From: JBFXAM01 sp050184295
GTDB lineage: Bacteria > Planctomycetota > Phycisphaerae > UBA1845 > Fen-1342
Direction of reading: 5' to 3'
Assembly: GCA_050184295.1 (NCBI GenBank)
Contig: JBFXAM010000114.1
Coordinates: 1-14,558 of the forward strand
DNA: 14,558 nucleotides
The notes below the pieces were generated by a model. The model worked only from the letters and a program-made list of their open reading frames with translations. It searched no databases and was not told the origin of the DNA. Positions 1-7,078 of the stretch are shown in pieces. Numbering within the stretch: the first letter of the stretch is position 1; the number at the start of each line of letters is the position of its first letter. A program made the position numbers and the translations under genes.

Positions 1-33
1 GAAGTTCAATTCGCCAAACGTAGACGCCGCCAT
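1..33 (-). CDS. Possible 5' end of a leftward gene, product unknown (cut by window edge)
   Basis: On the minus strand an ATG at 33-31 opens a frame of eleven codons (MAASTFGELNF) that runs off the left edge. The main support is a consensus-like ribosome binding site, AAGGAGG at 46-40, six bases upstream of this ATG. Too little protein is visible to assign a family. If real, this gene is divergent from the aldolase gene and 34-584 is a shared promoter region. The competing reading is a rightward frame (2-238) that would be the tail of an upstream gene; its late part turns arginine-rich and its third-position GC is lower than in the clear genes here, so I prefer the leftward start, but only weakly. 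Confidence 0.4.
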   Translation of the reverse strand, partial: MAASTFGELNF

Positions 34-39
34 CCGCAG

Positions 40-46
40 CCTCCTT
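40..46 (-). promoter_or_regulatory. Strong Shine-Dalgarno sequence for the leftward edge gene
   Basis: AAGGAGG reads 5' to 3' on the minus strand, six bases before the ATG at 33-31. It is the best ribosome binding site in the first 500 bases and the reason for proposing a leftward gene there. Confidence 0.4.
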
Positions 47-142
47 GCCGCAACGAGCGCCGATTCCACGCAGAATCCATTCCGCGCGGCACGAACATCT
101 TACGGCCAGTTGTGGGCAAACTTGAGGTTGAAACGCCTGGGA

Positions 143-175
143 ACGATCGTGCGCCCTTCGGGCGAAGACGATCGT
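143..175. repeat. Long two-part hairpin in intergenic DNA
   Basis: The palindromic octamer ACGATCGT occurs at 143-150 and again at 168-175, so the copies can pair. Between them CGCCC (152-156) and GGCGG-type complement GGGCG (160-164) form an inner five-pair stem with a TTC loop. The two stems stack with only one unpaired base on one side and three on the other. There is no T-run on either side. It could be a terminator-like, REP-like or leader structure. Confidence 0.5.
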
Positions 176-345
176 GAGCCCTGCGCGCGAAGACGACCCT
201 GGGCGATTCGGGCGGTCCGGCACCCGGCGTGCCTCTGACATTAGATCATTCCGAGCGCCAGCGCTCCCTGCCGCGGCGCGTGCTCGCGCGGCTGAATTCC
301 GCCGCTGATCCCGGTACGATTGCGACAGCGTGCGTACTCCCGCAC

Positions 346-496
346 GGGCGCGAGCGGCTTTCGAGCGCCCGGACGAGCGCCGCATCCGGAACGCGCGCAT
401 CGTTTCGCGCGGGTGCGAGCGGTTGCGCGCCGGCGCGTGGACCGTCCGCGGGTTGCTTCGCGCGCACTTCCGCGCGAGCGCGGGTGCGAGCGGCTT
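346..496. repeat. Three degenerate 15-base direct repeats
   Basis: Copies at 346-360, 411-425 and 482-496 share the pattern GGGYGCGAGCGGYTK. Offsets are 65 and 71 bases, neither a multiple of three, so the repeats are not kept in a reading frame. This argues that the in-frame upstream extension of the aldolase is not coding. No function is recognised. Confidence 0.45.
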
Positions 497-584
497 CTGG
501 CGGGCGCCAGCGGCTCCGGCGCGGGCAAGCGCCGCCGGCGGGCGAGCGCGGGCGATCCTTTCAACCCTTCGCGGAGCGAGACCT

Positions 585-1508
585 ATGATGTCCGATCGCG
601 TCAAGCAGATTCTGAGCTGGTACGAGTCTGACGTTCCCGGCGTGCTCGCGAACCTGCGGCGGATGCTGGGGACGGGCACCCTGGCGGACACCGGCAAGAT
701 GGTGATCCTGCCGGTGGACCAGGGTTTTGAGCACGGGCCGGCGCGGAGCTTTGCGCCGAACCCGCCGGGGTACAACCCGCATTACCACTTCGAGCTGGCG
801 CTGGAGGCGGGTTGTAACGCATACGCGGCGCCGCTCGGGTTCATCGAGGCGGGCGCGCGGCGGTTCGCGGGCGAGCTGCCGCTGATTCTGAAACTGAACA
901 ACAACGACTCGCTGTATTCGACGAAGAATCCGAGCCAGGCGATCACGGCGTCGGTGGACCACGCGCTGCGGCTGGGGTGTGCCGCGATCGGGTTCACGAT
1001 CTATCCCGGGTCGGCGAACTCGCAGGCGCAGTACGAGCAGTTGAACGCGCTGGCGGAGGAGGCGAAGTCGGTCGGCCTGGTGGTGGTGGTGTGGAGCTAT
1101 CCGCGCGGCGAAGGCCTGAGCAAGGAGGGCGAGACCGGCGTCGACGTGTGCTGCTACGCGGCGCAGATTGCGTGTCAGCTCGGGGCGCACATCGTGAAAG
1201 TGAAGCCGCCGACAGCGCATATCGAGCAGGCCGAGGCGAAGAAGGTGTACGAGAAGCAGCAGATTCCGATCGCGACGCTCGCGGAGCGCGTGAAGCACGT
1301 GGTGCAGAGCGCGTTCGACGGGCGGCGGATCGTGATCTTCTCCGGTGGGGCGGCGAAGGACGAGGCCGCGGTTTACGAGGAGATTCGCGGGCTGCGCGAC
1401 GGCGGGGCGTTCGGATCGATCATCGGCCGCAATGCGTTTCAGCGGCCGAAGAAGGACGCATTGGCGATGCTGTCGAAGATCATGAAAATTCACGCAGGCA
1501 AGGAATAG
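585..1508 (+). CDS. fbaB: Class I fructose-bisphosphate aldolase (FbaB/DhnA type)
   Basis: A 307-residue cytoplasmic protein of the DhnA/FbaB-type class I aldolases, which interconvert fructose 1,6-bisphosphate with dihydroxyacetone phosphate and glyceraldehyde 3-phosphate through a lysine Schiff base, in glycolysis and gluconeogenesis. Visible family marks are PVDQGFEHG near residues 43-51, LKLNNNDSLY near 102-111, the strand HIVKVKPP (202-209) whose Lys205 is the probable Schiff-base lysine, and the phosphate-binding turns FSGGAAKDE (252-260) and IIGRNAFQRP (289-298). The start is the first of two adjacent ATGs (585 or 588), with GGAG at 573-576 ahead of it. The length is usual for the family. 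A hairpin follows three bases after the stop, so it is probably transcribed alone or as the first gene of a loose rightward group. Family assignment is firm; glucose-pathway role is from family knowledge. Confidence 0.93.
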   Translation: MMSDRVKQILSWYESDVPGVLANLRRMLGTGTLADTGKMVILPVDQGFEHGPARSFAPNPPGYNPHYHFELALEAGCNAYAAPLGFIEAGARRFAGELPLILKLNNNDSLYSTKNPSQAITASVDHALRLGCAAIGFTIYPGSANSQAQYEQLNALAEEAKSVGLVVVVWSYPRGEGLSKEGETGVDVCCYAAQIACQLGAHIVKVKPPTAHIEQAEAKKVYEKQQIPIATLAERVKHVVQSAFDGRRIVIFSGGAAKDEAAVYEEIRGLRDGGAFGSIIGRNAFQRPKKDALAMLSKIMKIHAGKE

Positions 1509-1510
1509 CG

Positions 1511-1528
1511 CGCGGGACCGCGCCCGCG
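1511..1528 (+). terminator. GC hairpin just after the aldolase stop, no T-run
   Basis: CGCGGG (1511-1516) pairs with CCCGCG (1523-1528) around a six-base loop, starting three bases after the TAG at 1506-1508. No T-run follows, so it may be a mRNA 3' end stabiliser or a non-canonical terminator rather than a standard intrinsic terminator. Confidence 0.45.
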
Positions 1529-1647
1529 AGAGCAGAATGCAGATTCAAGAATGAAGCGCGTCTGCGCGTGTCGCGCAGGTGTCTTCTTCGACCCCGCGAA
1601 ACCGCGCGAAAAAAAAGACGGGGCTTGTGAGCGAAGGGTGTTGTCCG

Positions 1648-2292
1648 ATGAGACCCACAATCCGGGCCTTGGCCACGGTCGTTCTGCTTGCGGGTGCGGC
1701 GGTCGCCGATGAATCGAAGGGCGGTGCGCGCGGCGAGGATTACGAGCTGCGCGTCGGCGAGCGCACGATCTCGGTCGCGCTCGATCAGGAGTTCACGATC
1801 GAGACGCCGAAGGGCGAAAAGCTCAAGGCGACGCTGCGCGCGAAGCCGACCCGCACCTACCGGACCGACGGCGTCGCTTTTCAGTATCCACGCGACTTCA
1901 CGCTCCGGCGCGAGCGTGACGGGGACATGATCAGCCTGACGATCGAGGCCACCGATTCGCGGATCATCATGGTTCACATCCACGCCGCGAAGATGCCGGC
2001 CGGGCCGCTGGTCGACGCGACACTGGAGTCGATCGCCGCGGAAGTGGCGACCGGAACCGGCGCAAAACAGTCCCCCGAGCCGGTCGCGTGCAAACGGACG
2101 TTCAAGGGCCGCGCGGCGAGCGGCAAGAAGCTGGAGTATGCCGTGCTCGGGCAGCGGATCACGACCGAGGCATACGCGTTCGGCGAGGCGGGCCGCACCG
2201 TGCTGATCATGTTGCAGACGGACCACGAGGATGCCGCCGCGGCGGAGAAGCCGTTCGCGCTGCTCGCCGATTCATTCGAGATCACGCGGTAG
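1648..2292 (+). CDS. Secreted protein of unknown function
   Basis: A 214-residue protein that I do not recognise. The frame is open further upstream (to 1579), but I chose the ATG at 1648 because it is preceded by GAAGGG (1633-1638) and gives a normal signal peptide: Arg near the N-terminus, hydrophobic core ALATVVLLAG, and a likely cleavage after AVA (about residue 19) before DES. The mature part alternates charged and hydrophobic residues as in a beta-rich fold. The segment around FQYPRDFTLRRERDG and the ending LADSFEIT resemble the general pattern of PsbP/DUF1795-like periplasmic proteins, but this is only an impression. There is no lipobox cysteine. It lies 139 bases after the aldolase and 98 before the AhpD-like gene; hairpins in both gaps suggest separate or partly separated messages. 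Confidence 0.75.
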   Translation: MRPTIRALATVVLLAGAAVADESKGGARGEDYELRVGERTISVALDQEFTIETPKGEKLKATLRAKPTRTYRTDGVAFQYPRDFTLRRERDGDMISLTIEATDSRIIMVHIHAAKMPAGPLVDATLESIAAEVATGTGAKQSPEPVACKRTFKGRAASGKKLEYAVLGQRITTEAYAFGEAGRTVLIMLQTDHEDAAAAEKPFALLADSFEITR

Positions 2293-2297
2293 CGAGG

Positions 2298-2328
2298 CGC
2301 GGGCGCGCGGCGAACGGGCGCGCCCGCG
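2298..2328 (+). terminator. Perfect 11-pair GC hairpin after the secreted-protein gene
   Basis: CGCGGGCGCGC (2298-2308) is exactly complementary to GCGCGCCCGCG (2318-2328), with a nine-base loop. It starts five bases after the TAG at 2290-2292. It is the strongest hairpin in the window but has no T-run. Confidence 0.55.
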
Positions 2329-2376
2329 TCTGGCATTCGGCATCGTGCAATCGCGAGCGCTGCATCGGCGCCGCGC

Positions 2377-2382
2377 AGGAGG
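2377..2382 (+). promoter_or_regulatory. Consensus Shine-Dalgarno that decides a GTG start
   Basis: AGGAGG at 2377-2382 stands eight bases before the GTG at 2391. No ATG is suitably placed, so this site fixes the start of the AhpD-like gene and rules out the longer open frame beginning at 2088 inside the previous gene. Confidence 0.75.
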
Positions 2383-2390
2383 TTTTGCTT

Positions 2391-2738
2391 GTGGCCGAGC
2401 GCCTGAAGCAATTTCGCGAGTTTCGCGAGCAGATGAACGAGCGCATCCTGGCGGCGAAGAACTTGCAGATCAACCGCTTCTTCACGCTCGACGGCAATGC
2501 GTACGAAGCCGGCGCGCTCGACGAACGAACGAAGGAGTTCTGCGGGCTGACGGCGTCGCTGGTGCTGCGTTGCGACGACTGCATCGCGTATCACGTGATT
2601 CGCTGCAAGGAGCTGGGCGCCAGCGACGCGCAGATGTTCGAGGCGTTCAACGTCGGGCTGATCGTGGGCGGATCGATCGTGATTCCGCACCTGCGCCGGG
2701 CGGTCGCGCTGCTCGACGAAATCAACGGCGCAAGCTGA
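2391..2738 (+). CDS. AhpD-like carboxymuconolactone decarboxylase family protein
   Basis: A 115-residue protein starting at GTG 2391, set by AGGAGG eight bases upstream. It has the core of the carboxymuconolactone decarboxylase/AhpD family: after an N-terminal helix (residues 3-25), the segment CGLTASLVLRCDDCIAYH holds the CxxCxxxH motif (Cys61, Cys64, His68). The glutamate often found before the first Cys in AhpD is not evident. Members are small all-helical oligomers; those with the CxxC motif act as thiol peroxidases or reductase partners in peroxide defence, so a thiol-disulfide role is the best guess, with the physiological substrate unknown. There is no signal peptide, so it is cytoplasmic. 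The length fits the single-domain family. Neighbouring genes give no firm functional link. Confidence 0.85.
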   Translation: MAERLKQFREFREQMNERILAAKNLQINRFFTLDGNAYEAGALDERTKEFCGLTASLVLRCDDCIAYHVIRCKELGASDAQMFEAFNVGLIVGGSIVIPHLRRAVALLDEINGAS

Positions 2739-2777
2739 CGCGCGGGCTGCCGTCCGACCGCGAAGCGCCCGGGCGCG
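2739..2777 (+). terminator. Bulged GC hairpin directly after the AhpD-like gene
   Basis: CGCGC+GGGC (2739-2747) can pair with GCCC (2767-2770) and GCGCG (2773-2777), with GG bulged. It starts at the base after the TGA. The 3' arm lies in the perfect palindrome GCGCCCGGGCGC (2765-2776). There is no T-run. Confidence 0.35.
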
Positions 2778-2813
2778 TGCCGCGCCCCGGCTCATTCCAC
2801 CTGGAGAATTGCC

Positions 2814-3425
2814 ATGTCATGGACCCCGACGCGTCGGGTGACGGCGGGTCTCGGCTTGCTCATTGCGCTCGGGGCGACGCTCGACTCGCGCGCCCAGGAA
2901 TCCGCCGACGCCGAGGCGATCCGCGCGCTGTGCGCCGTGTACGAGCGGGCGGTGAACGAAGACCAGCCCGACCTGTTGATCCCGCTGCTGCACGACGAAT
3001 TCACCGCGGTGACCGTGACCGGCGACGCGCTCGCGGGCGCCGACGAGGTGCGCGGCTATTGGCAGCGCACCCAGGAACTGATCGGTGCGAAGGGCCGCTA
3101 CACCTGCCGGCTCAGCGTCGAGTCGCCGCAGGTGTTCGGCGAGGTGGCGGTGGCGCGCGGCACAAGCGACGAGCTGGTGGTGTCGCACACGGGGCGCGAG
3201 TTTCGCTTTGTCGGGCATTGGACGGCGGTGTTCCGCAGGGTCGACGGGGCGTGGAAGCTGTTGCGCGCGCACGCGTCCATGAACCCGACCCGCAACCCGT
3301 TCGTGCAGGCGTCGGTGAGCGTGGCGGCGTGGATGAGCGGGATCACCGCGGGGATTCTCGGCGTCACGCTGGGAGTCGCGATCATGCTGCTCGCGCGGCG
3401 GAAGGCGCCGTCGGCGCCGCGATAG
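2814..3425 (+). CDS. Exported SnoaL-like/DUF4440-type protein with C-terminal membrane anchor
   Basis: A 203-residue protein. Start ATG 2814 has GGAG at 2803-2806. It has an N-terminal export signal (residues 1-28, core AGLGLLIALGA, likely cleavage near SRAQ), then an NTF2-like/SnoaL-type domain (about 31-157): the helix with AIRALCAVYERAVNEDQPD, the HDEFTAVTVTGD strand, a helix with GYWQRTQELIG, and the closing strands VFGEVAVARGTSDE and GHWTAVFRRVDGAWKLLRAH. This order is typical of DUF4440-like proteins. A single hydrophobic helix (about 168-195) followed by the basic tail RRKAPSAPR should anchor the domain on the outer face of the inner membrane. NTF2-like domains bind small molecules or catalyse varied reactions, so no activity can be assigned. 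It is convergent with the GH3 gene, 22 bases apart. Confidence 0.8.
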   Translation: MSWTPTRRVTAGLGLLIALGATLDSRAQESADAEAIRALCAVYERAVNEDQPDLLIPLLHDEFTAVTVTGDALAGADEVRGYWQRTQELIGAKGRYTCRLSVESPQVFGEVAVARGTSDELVVSHTGREFRFVGHWTAVFRRVDGAWKLLRAHASMNPTRNPFVQASVSVAAWMSGITAGILGVTLGVAIMLLARRKAPSAPR

Positions 3426-3441
3426 CGGGCGCCGCGCCCCG
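3426..3441. terminator. Short hairpin between convergent genes
   Basis: CGGG and CG (3426-3431) can pair with CG and CCCG (3435-3441) around a three-base loop, with one bulged C. It begins directly after the TAG of the rightward gene and lies six bases beyond the stop of the leftward GH3 gene, so it could serve both. There is no T-run. Confidence 0.3.
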
Positions 3442-3447
3442 GTGCGG

Positions 3448-5151
3448 TTACGTCCCGGCGGCGACCGGCGCGCCGACGAGCACCGGGCGCCAGCCGTCGC
3501 GGACGCTGAGCGCTGCGGGCTTGATGTCGCCGAGGCGCTGGCCGAACGACTGGCAATGGGCCGTGTAGCGCTCGTAGGCCCGCGGGGGCACGAGGCACAC
3601 ATCGGCGGATTGCAACTGTCCCAGGTGCCGGCAGTAGCGATAGTGGGGATTTTCCGCGAGCAGCGCTTCCAGCCGCGCCGCCCGCGACGCCGCGTGCGCA
3701 TGCGGCGCGGCGACCGTGTCGCACGCGGCGTCGGAGCGGCGAGCGGCGTCGGGGGGGTCGCGGTCCGGCGGCGCGGCGGGCTCCAGATAGAGGACGTAGC
3801 GCCAGCCGGCGGCGCTCTGCTCGGGCGCCAGCATGGCGAACGCGGGGCGCTCATCGGCGAGCAGCGTGCGGAGCACTCGGGCGACGAAGCTCTCGGCGAG
3901 CTTCTCGCCGAAGCGGTCGGAGGCCAGCCCGCCGCGCCCGAGAAAGCGCAGGGACGGCGTCTCGAACAGGCGGGTCTCGACGCGGACGCGGTCGCCGAGT
4001 CGGTAGCGATAGAGTCCGCCGCCGGTGCTGAGGACGACGCGGTATTCGCCGCCGGTTTCGAGTTCGTGCGCGAGGCTGACGGCGCCGTCGTCGCGCAGAA
4101 ACTCGAAATAGTGCGAGCGCAGCGCGAGCGGAAACGCGCCGCCGAGCGGCAGCGTGATGAAGCCTTCGGTTGCGATGAGGCCCTTCGGTTGCACCTGCAC
4201 GCCGGGGAAGCGGCGGGCAAGTTCGTCGGCGTAGAGCGCGGCGTGCGCGTCGGCCCAGCAACTGATCAGCCGCAGTTGCGGCCAGATTCGCATCGTCGCG
4301 TCCGGCGTCAGGCGCGCGAGTTCGCGGGCGCGGCGCGGCGACGGCGCGAGGCGGCGCGCCAGGCGCGCCGCGACGCCGGGTTCGGGCGGCGTGGGCGGGT
4401 GAAGCGTTCCGCGGGCGATGTCATCGAGCAGGCGCGGCCAGTGCGCGCGCAGCGCGTCCAGCAGCAGCGTCAGGAAGCTGGGGTGCCACACCGAGACGAG
4501 CCGCAGCTCGCGACAGCGAAGCAGAAAGAGCAGCGTGACATATCGGAAGGCGTCGACGTCGCAGATGTGGCGGACGTCGCCGGGCACAGCCATGAGGGCG
4601 TCGACGAGTCGGCGTGCCGCGCCGCCGAGATAGGCGCTGTCTTCCTCGAAGCCGATGGGCAGTCCGCCGGGACTGCGGCGGCGCTGTTGCGCGACGGGCG
4701 AGATCGACCAATAGGCGGGGCCGTGCTCGATGCCTGGCGCGCGGCGGCAGAGGTCGACGAACCATGCGGCGACGGCGCGCGTGAATTCGGCCTGGAGGTC
4801 GGCGGTGTAGGGGATGAGCTTGGCGGCGGCGGTGGAGCCGCTGGTGACTTCGAGGAGCAAGACGGGCGCGCGGGTCAGGACGGCCGGCTCGCCGGCGGCG
4901 ACGCGCTCGATCCAGGGCGCGAGGTCGTCGTAGTCGGCGAGCGGGACGCGCTGTTGATATTCGGCGGGGTCGCGAGTGCGGGCGAATCCGTGCGCCCGAC
5001 CAAAGGCGGTGTCGGCGTTGCGGGCGAGATACTGCTGAAGGCGTGCGGCCTGGGTCTCGCGCGGGCGATGCAGGGCTTTTGCGAGCCGCCTGGCTTCGGG
5101 TCGGTTGGCGGTCTTCCACAGCCAGCCGGCGAGCGCAGCCCGCGGGTTCAC
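3448..5151 (-). CDS. GH3-family acyl-adenylating amide synthetase
   Basis: A 567-residue protein of the GH3 family, the ANL-superfamily relatives best known from plants (JAR1, PBS3) that adenylate a carboxylic acid with ATP and pass the acyl group to an amino acid or other amine. The three nucleotide-binding motifs are visible: TSGSTAAAK (103-111), ATEGF (327-331) and YRYRLGDRV (381-389), plus FGEKLAE (414-420) at the start of the C-terminal lid domain. Length is normal for GH3. A Pro/Ala/Asp/Arg-rich insert lies at about 458-490. The start is GTG 5151, whose GTGA overlaps the TGA of the upstream GNAT-like gene, implying translational coupling. It is the last gene of the radical SAM-GNAT-GNAT-GH3 operon and probably does the condensation step. 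Substrates cannot be read from the sequence. Confidence 0.88.
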   Translation of the reverse strand: MNPRAALAGWLWKTANRPEARRLAKALHRPRETQAARLQQYLARNADTAFGRAHGFARTRDPAEYQQRVPLADYDDLAPWIERVAAGEPAVLTRAPVLLLEVTSGSTAAAKLIPYTADLQAEFTRAVAAWFVDLCRRAPGIEHGPAYWSISPVAQQRRRSPGGLPIGFEEDSAYLGGAARRLVDALMAVPGDVRHICDVDAFRYVTLLFLLRCRELRLVSVWHPSFLTLLLDALRAHWPRLLDDIARGTLHPPTPPEPGVAARLARRLAPSPRRARELARLTPDATMRIWPQLRLISCWADAHAALYADELARRFPGVQVQPKGLIATEGFITLPLGGAFPLALRSHYFEFLRDDGAVSLAHELETGGEYRVVLSTGGGLYRYRLGDRVRVETRLFETPSLRFLGRGGLASDRFGEKLAESFVARVLRTLLADERPAFAMLAPEQSAAGWRYVLYLEPAAPPDRDPPDAARRSDAACDTVAAPHAHAASRAARLEALLAENPHYRYCRHLGQLQSADVCLVPPRAYERYTAHCQSFGQRLGDIKPAALSVRDGWRPVLVGAPVAAGT

Positions 5152-5882
5152 GACGCCACCGGCTCCGGGGCGAACATCTCGCTGCCGGCGACGAGCATTC
5201 GCCGGCCGGCGTTGGTGAGGTTTTCGGGTGTCATTTCGGTGAGCGTGACGAGTTCATCGCCGGCGACGTGCCCGGTGTTGCGGGCGGCGAAGAACGCGAT
5301 GTGCGGGTCGCTGAGTCGTTCGGCGGGGATGTCGCGGAGACCCTCGCGGAGCATCTGCGGGCGATCGAAGCGGACGATGCCGGTGTTGCGGTCGTAGCGG
5401 TCGCGAAAGCGCGTGGCGGTCAGGTGGTCGAGCAGCGCCTGCGTCTCAGGCGGCGTGGCGGCGTCGAAGCGCGGGAAAAATTCGCGCCAGAACACAGGCA
5501 GGAAGCGATAGGTGCGAAAGCCCGACGAGAGCAGCAGCCAGTAATAGCGCCCATGGGGGTAGCTCTGGCGGAGATGCATGACGGCGGCGAGCCAGGTGAC
5601 GAGCAGCGTGCGACTGCCCCAGGCCTCGCGGTCGACGATGGTGTCGCCGGAGTACACGACGCTGAGCATTTCGCCGCGAAAGTGGGTCTCATACACATGG
5701 AGGGTCGTGAAGCCGCGCAGTCGTCCGTGCTCATCGTCGAGGAGGATGATCCAGTTCTTCTCGGCGAGGTCGGCGGTGAACTGCTCCGGGGTGACGCCGG
5801 CGAAGTGCTGATCGAGCAAGGCGCGCATGGCGTCGCGCGTGGCGGGCGTCAAATCGGTGCGTAGAACCAGCCTTCCCTTCAT
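5148..5882 (-). CDS. GNAT-like acyltransferase
   Basis: A 244-residue protein with the look of a GNAT N-acyltransferase. Residues 37-75 (ADLAEKNWIILLDD, GRLRGFTTLHVYET) give the paired strands, VVYSGDTIVDREAWGSRTL (75-93) is the acyl-CoA loop region with a degenerate R-x-x-G-x-G/A signature, and YYWLLLSSGFRTYRFLPVFW (113-132) matches the later strand and helix. GNAT enzymes move an acyl group from CoA or a carrier protein to an amine. The C-terminal ~80 residues extend beyond a minimal GNAT domain and carry no motif I know. The ATG at 5882 overlaps the previous gene's TGA (ATGA, 5882-5879), and its own TGA overlaps the GH3 GTG. The fold call is by pattern; donor and acceptor are unknown. Confidence 0.65.
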   Translation of the reverse strand: MKGRLVLRTDLTPATRDAMRALLDQHFAGVTPEQFTADLAEKNWIILLDDEHGRLRGFTTLHVYETHFRGEMLSVVYSGDTIVDREAWGSRTLLVTWLAAVMHLRQSYPHGRYYWLLLSSGFRTYRFLPVFWREFFPRFDAATPPETQALLDHLTATRFRDRYDRNTGIVRFDRPQMLREGLRDIPAERLSDPHIAFFAARNTGHVAGDELVTLTEMTPENLTNAGRRMLVAGSEMFAPEPVAS

Positions 5883-7078
5883 AGCAGCGACAGCTCCGGG
5901 TGGACGATTCGCGCATCGAGGCCCGCGACTGCGCCGCGCCCCTCGGGCCACGAAACCGCAAACAGCATACTCGGATATGCCCGTCCGCCGAAGCGCCCCG
6001 CCACGATTCGCCACGGGTGGTCCGCCGCCAGTCCGAGCAGGACGGCGTCGAGGCCGCGGCGGGCGGCGTCCGTGCGCAGCGCGCGGACCAGTGCCGCAAG
6101 CGCGTCGCAGTCGTCGCCGTCCGCGGCCAGATGCGAAATGAACGCGTAGCGCAGCGCGACGCCGACCGCGGGCAGCGGCGGGATTCCGGCGAGCGGGCCG
6201 AACGCATTGACGAGCCAGCGCCAGCGCGCGAGCGCCGGCGCGTAGCCGCGGATCACGGCTTGTTTGAACGCGCGCTGGTCCCAGAGCGCGGCGCAGCCGA
6301 CGACGTCCCCCGCGCGCTCGATGACGATGAAGTCGGTGATGCGCAACCCGGGTGTGTGTGTTGCGGAGCCGAGCGTGGCGCGGGTCCAGACGGGCGCGAA
6401 CTGGTAGCGGACGTGATTGCGCGCCAGGCAATCGACGATCGCGGGCGCATCGCGCTCCTCTGCGGGGCGCAGTCTGCCGCCGGACGCGGCGCCGCGTGCG
6501 GCGATCGATCGGGGTCCGCAGCGGCGGCGAATGACGGGCAGGAGCTGGGTGACGAAGTCGGCGACGCGGTCGTACGCCGGCATGCCCGGGAGCCCGCGCT
6601 CCAGCAGACGGAGCGCCTCGCGGTTGTCGGCGACGACGCTGGTGAGCAGAAACGGCGGCGCGTCCGCGGGCAGCGCGGCGCGCAGAAAGCGGTATCCATC
6701 GATCACGAGCCGCGGGCGGCGGCGGTACTCGCGGGCGACGCGCAGGTGACAGAGATACGCGAGCCGCGCCGGGACGCCGTTGAGATACGCGGTGCGGACG
6801 GACCAGCCGCCCATCGCGACGGCGCGGCCGGTGCGCGTGTCGCGCGCCAGGATGGTGGCGTGCTCGTCGCCTTCGAGCGCCGGGCAAGCGAAGTAGCTCG
6901 GCTCGCGCTCCAGCGCCACGCGCACGGCGCCGCCCATCGGGTTTTCGCGGAGCAGGGCGCGCAGGTCTGCGTCGTCGTCGGCGGTCGCGAGGGCATAACG
7001 AACGCCGCCGGCGCGCTGCGCCCAGTCGTTGGCCGCCCGACGCGCCGCGCCGTCACTCGACCCGGCCGCGGCGCTCAT
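5879..7078 (-). CDS. Protein with two tandem GNAT-like domains
   Basis: A 399-residue protein that appears to hold two GNAT folds. The first (about 26-170) has RAVAMGGWSVRTAYLNGVPA, LAYLCHLRVAREYRRRPRL (106-124) and TSVVADNREALRLLERG (146-162), the last being a typical GNAT N-x-x-A helix. The glycines of the usual acyl-CoA loop are replaced by Arg and Pro. The second (about 191-379) begins GRLRPAEERDAPAIVDCLAR, has ITDFIVIERAGDVVGCAALW, and ends with LRTDAARRGLDAVLLGLAAD. One domain may be catalytic and the other structural or substrate-binding. The ATG at 7078 overlaps the radical SAM stop (ATGA); the longer open frame upstream to 7243 only shadows that gene. The first few residues are Ala/Ser/Gly-rich linker. 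Acyl donor and target are unknown. Confidence 0.7.
   Translation of the reverse strand: MSAAAGSSDGAARRAANDWAQRAGGVRYALATADDDADLRALLRENPMGGAVRVALEREPSYFACPALEGDEHATILARDTRTGRAVAMGGWSVRTAYLNGVPARLAYLCHLRVAREYRRRPRLVIDGYRFLRAALPADAPPFLLTSVVADNREALRLLERGLPGMPAYDRVADFVTQLLPVIRRRCGPRSIAARGAASGGRLRPAEERDAPAIVDCLARNHVRYQFAPVWTRATLGSATHTPGLRITDFIVIERAGDVVGCAALWDQRAFKQAVIRGYAPALARWRWLVNAFGPLAGIPPLPAVGVALRYAFISHLAADGDDCDALAALVRALRTDAARRGLDAVLLGLAADHPWRIVAGRFGGRAYPSMLFAVSWPEGRGAVAGLDARIVHPELSLL

Larger units (their letters stand above)
34..584. other. Long intergenic region with a hairpin and low-complexity repeats
   Basis: No convincing gene is seen in these 551 bases. The first ~100 bases are less GC-rich than the rest. 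From about 240 to 584 the sequence is CpG-dense and low complexity, so several overlapping frames stay open and translate to Arg/Ala/Gly-rich text typical of non-coding GC-rich DNA. One such frame (from 330) is in frame with the aldolase, but the aldolase has its own ribosome binding site and a normal family N-terminus at 585, so I do not extend it. I found no convincing -35/-10 pair for the aldolase. Confidence 0.55.

Noticed and set aside
2..238. Rightward open frame of 78 codons that could be the tail of an upstream gene
   Set aside because: Its last third is Arg-rich and spans a hairpin, third-position GC is lower than in clear genes, and a consensus ribosome site with ATG is present on the other strand at 46-31. 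It remains possible.
330..584. In-frame N-terminal extension of the aldolase
   Set aside because: The translation is low-complexity Arg/Ala-rich, its repeats are not spaced in codons, and the family N-terminus with a ribosome site begins at 585.
3442..5397. 651-codon rightward open frame
   Set aside because: It lies antisense to the GH3 gene, whose motifs are clear; the frame is open only because of GC-rich codon use.
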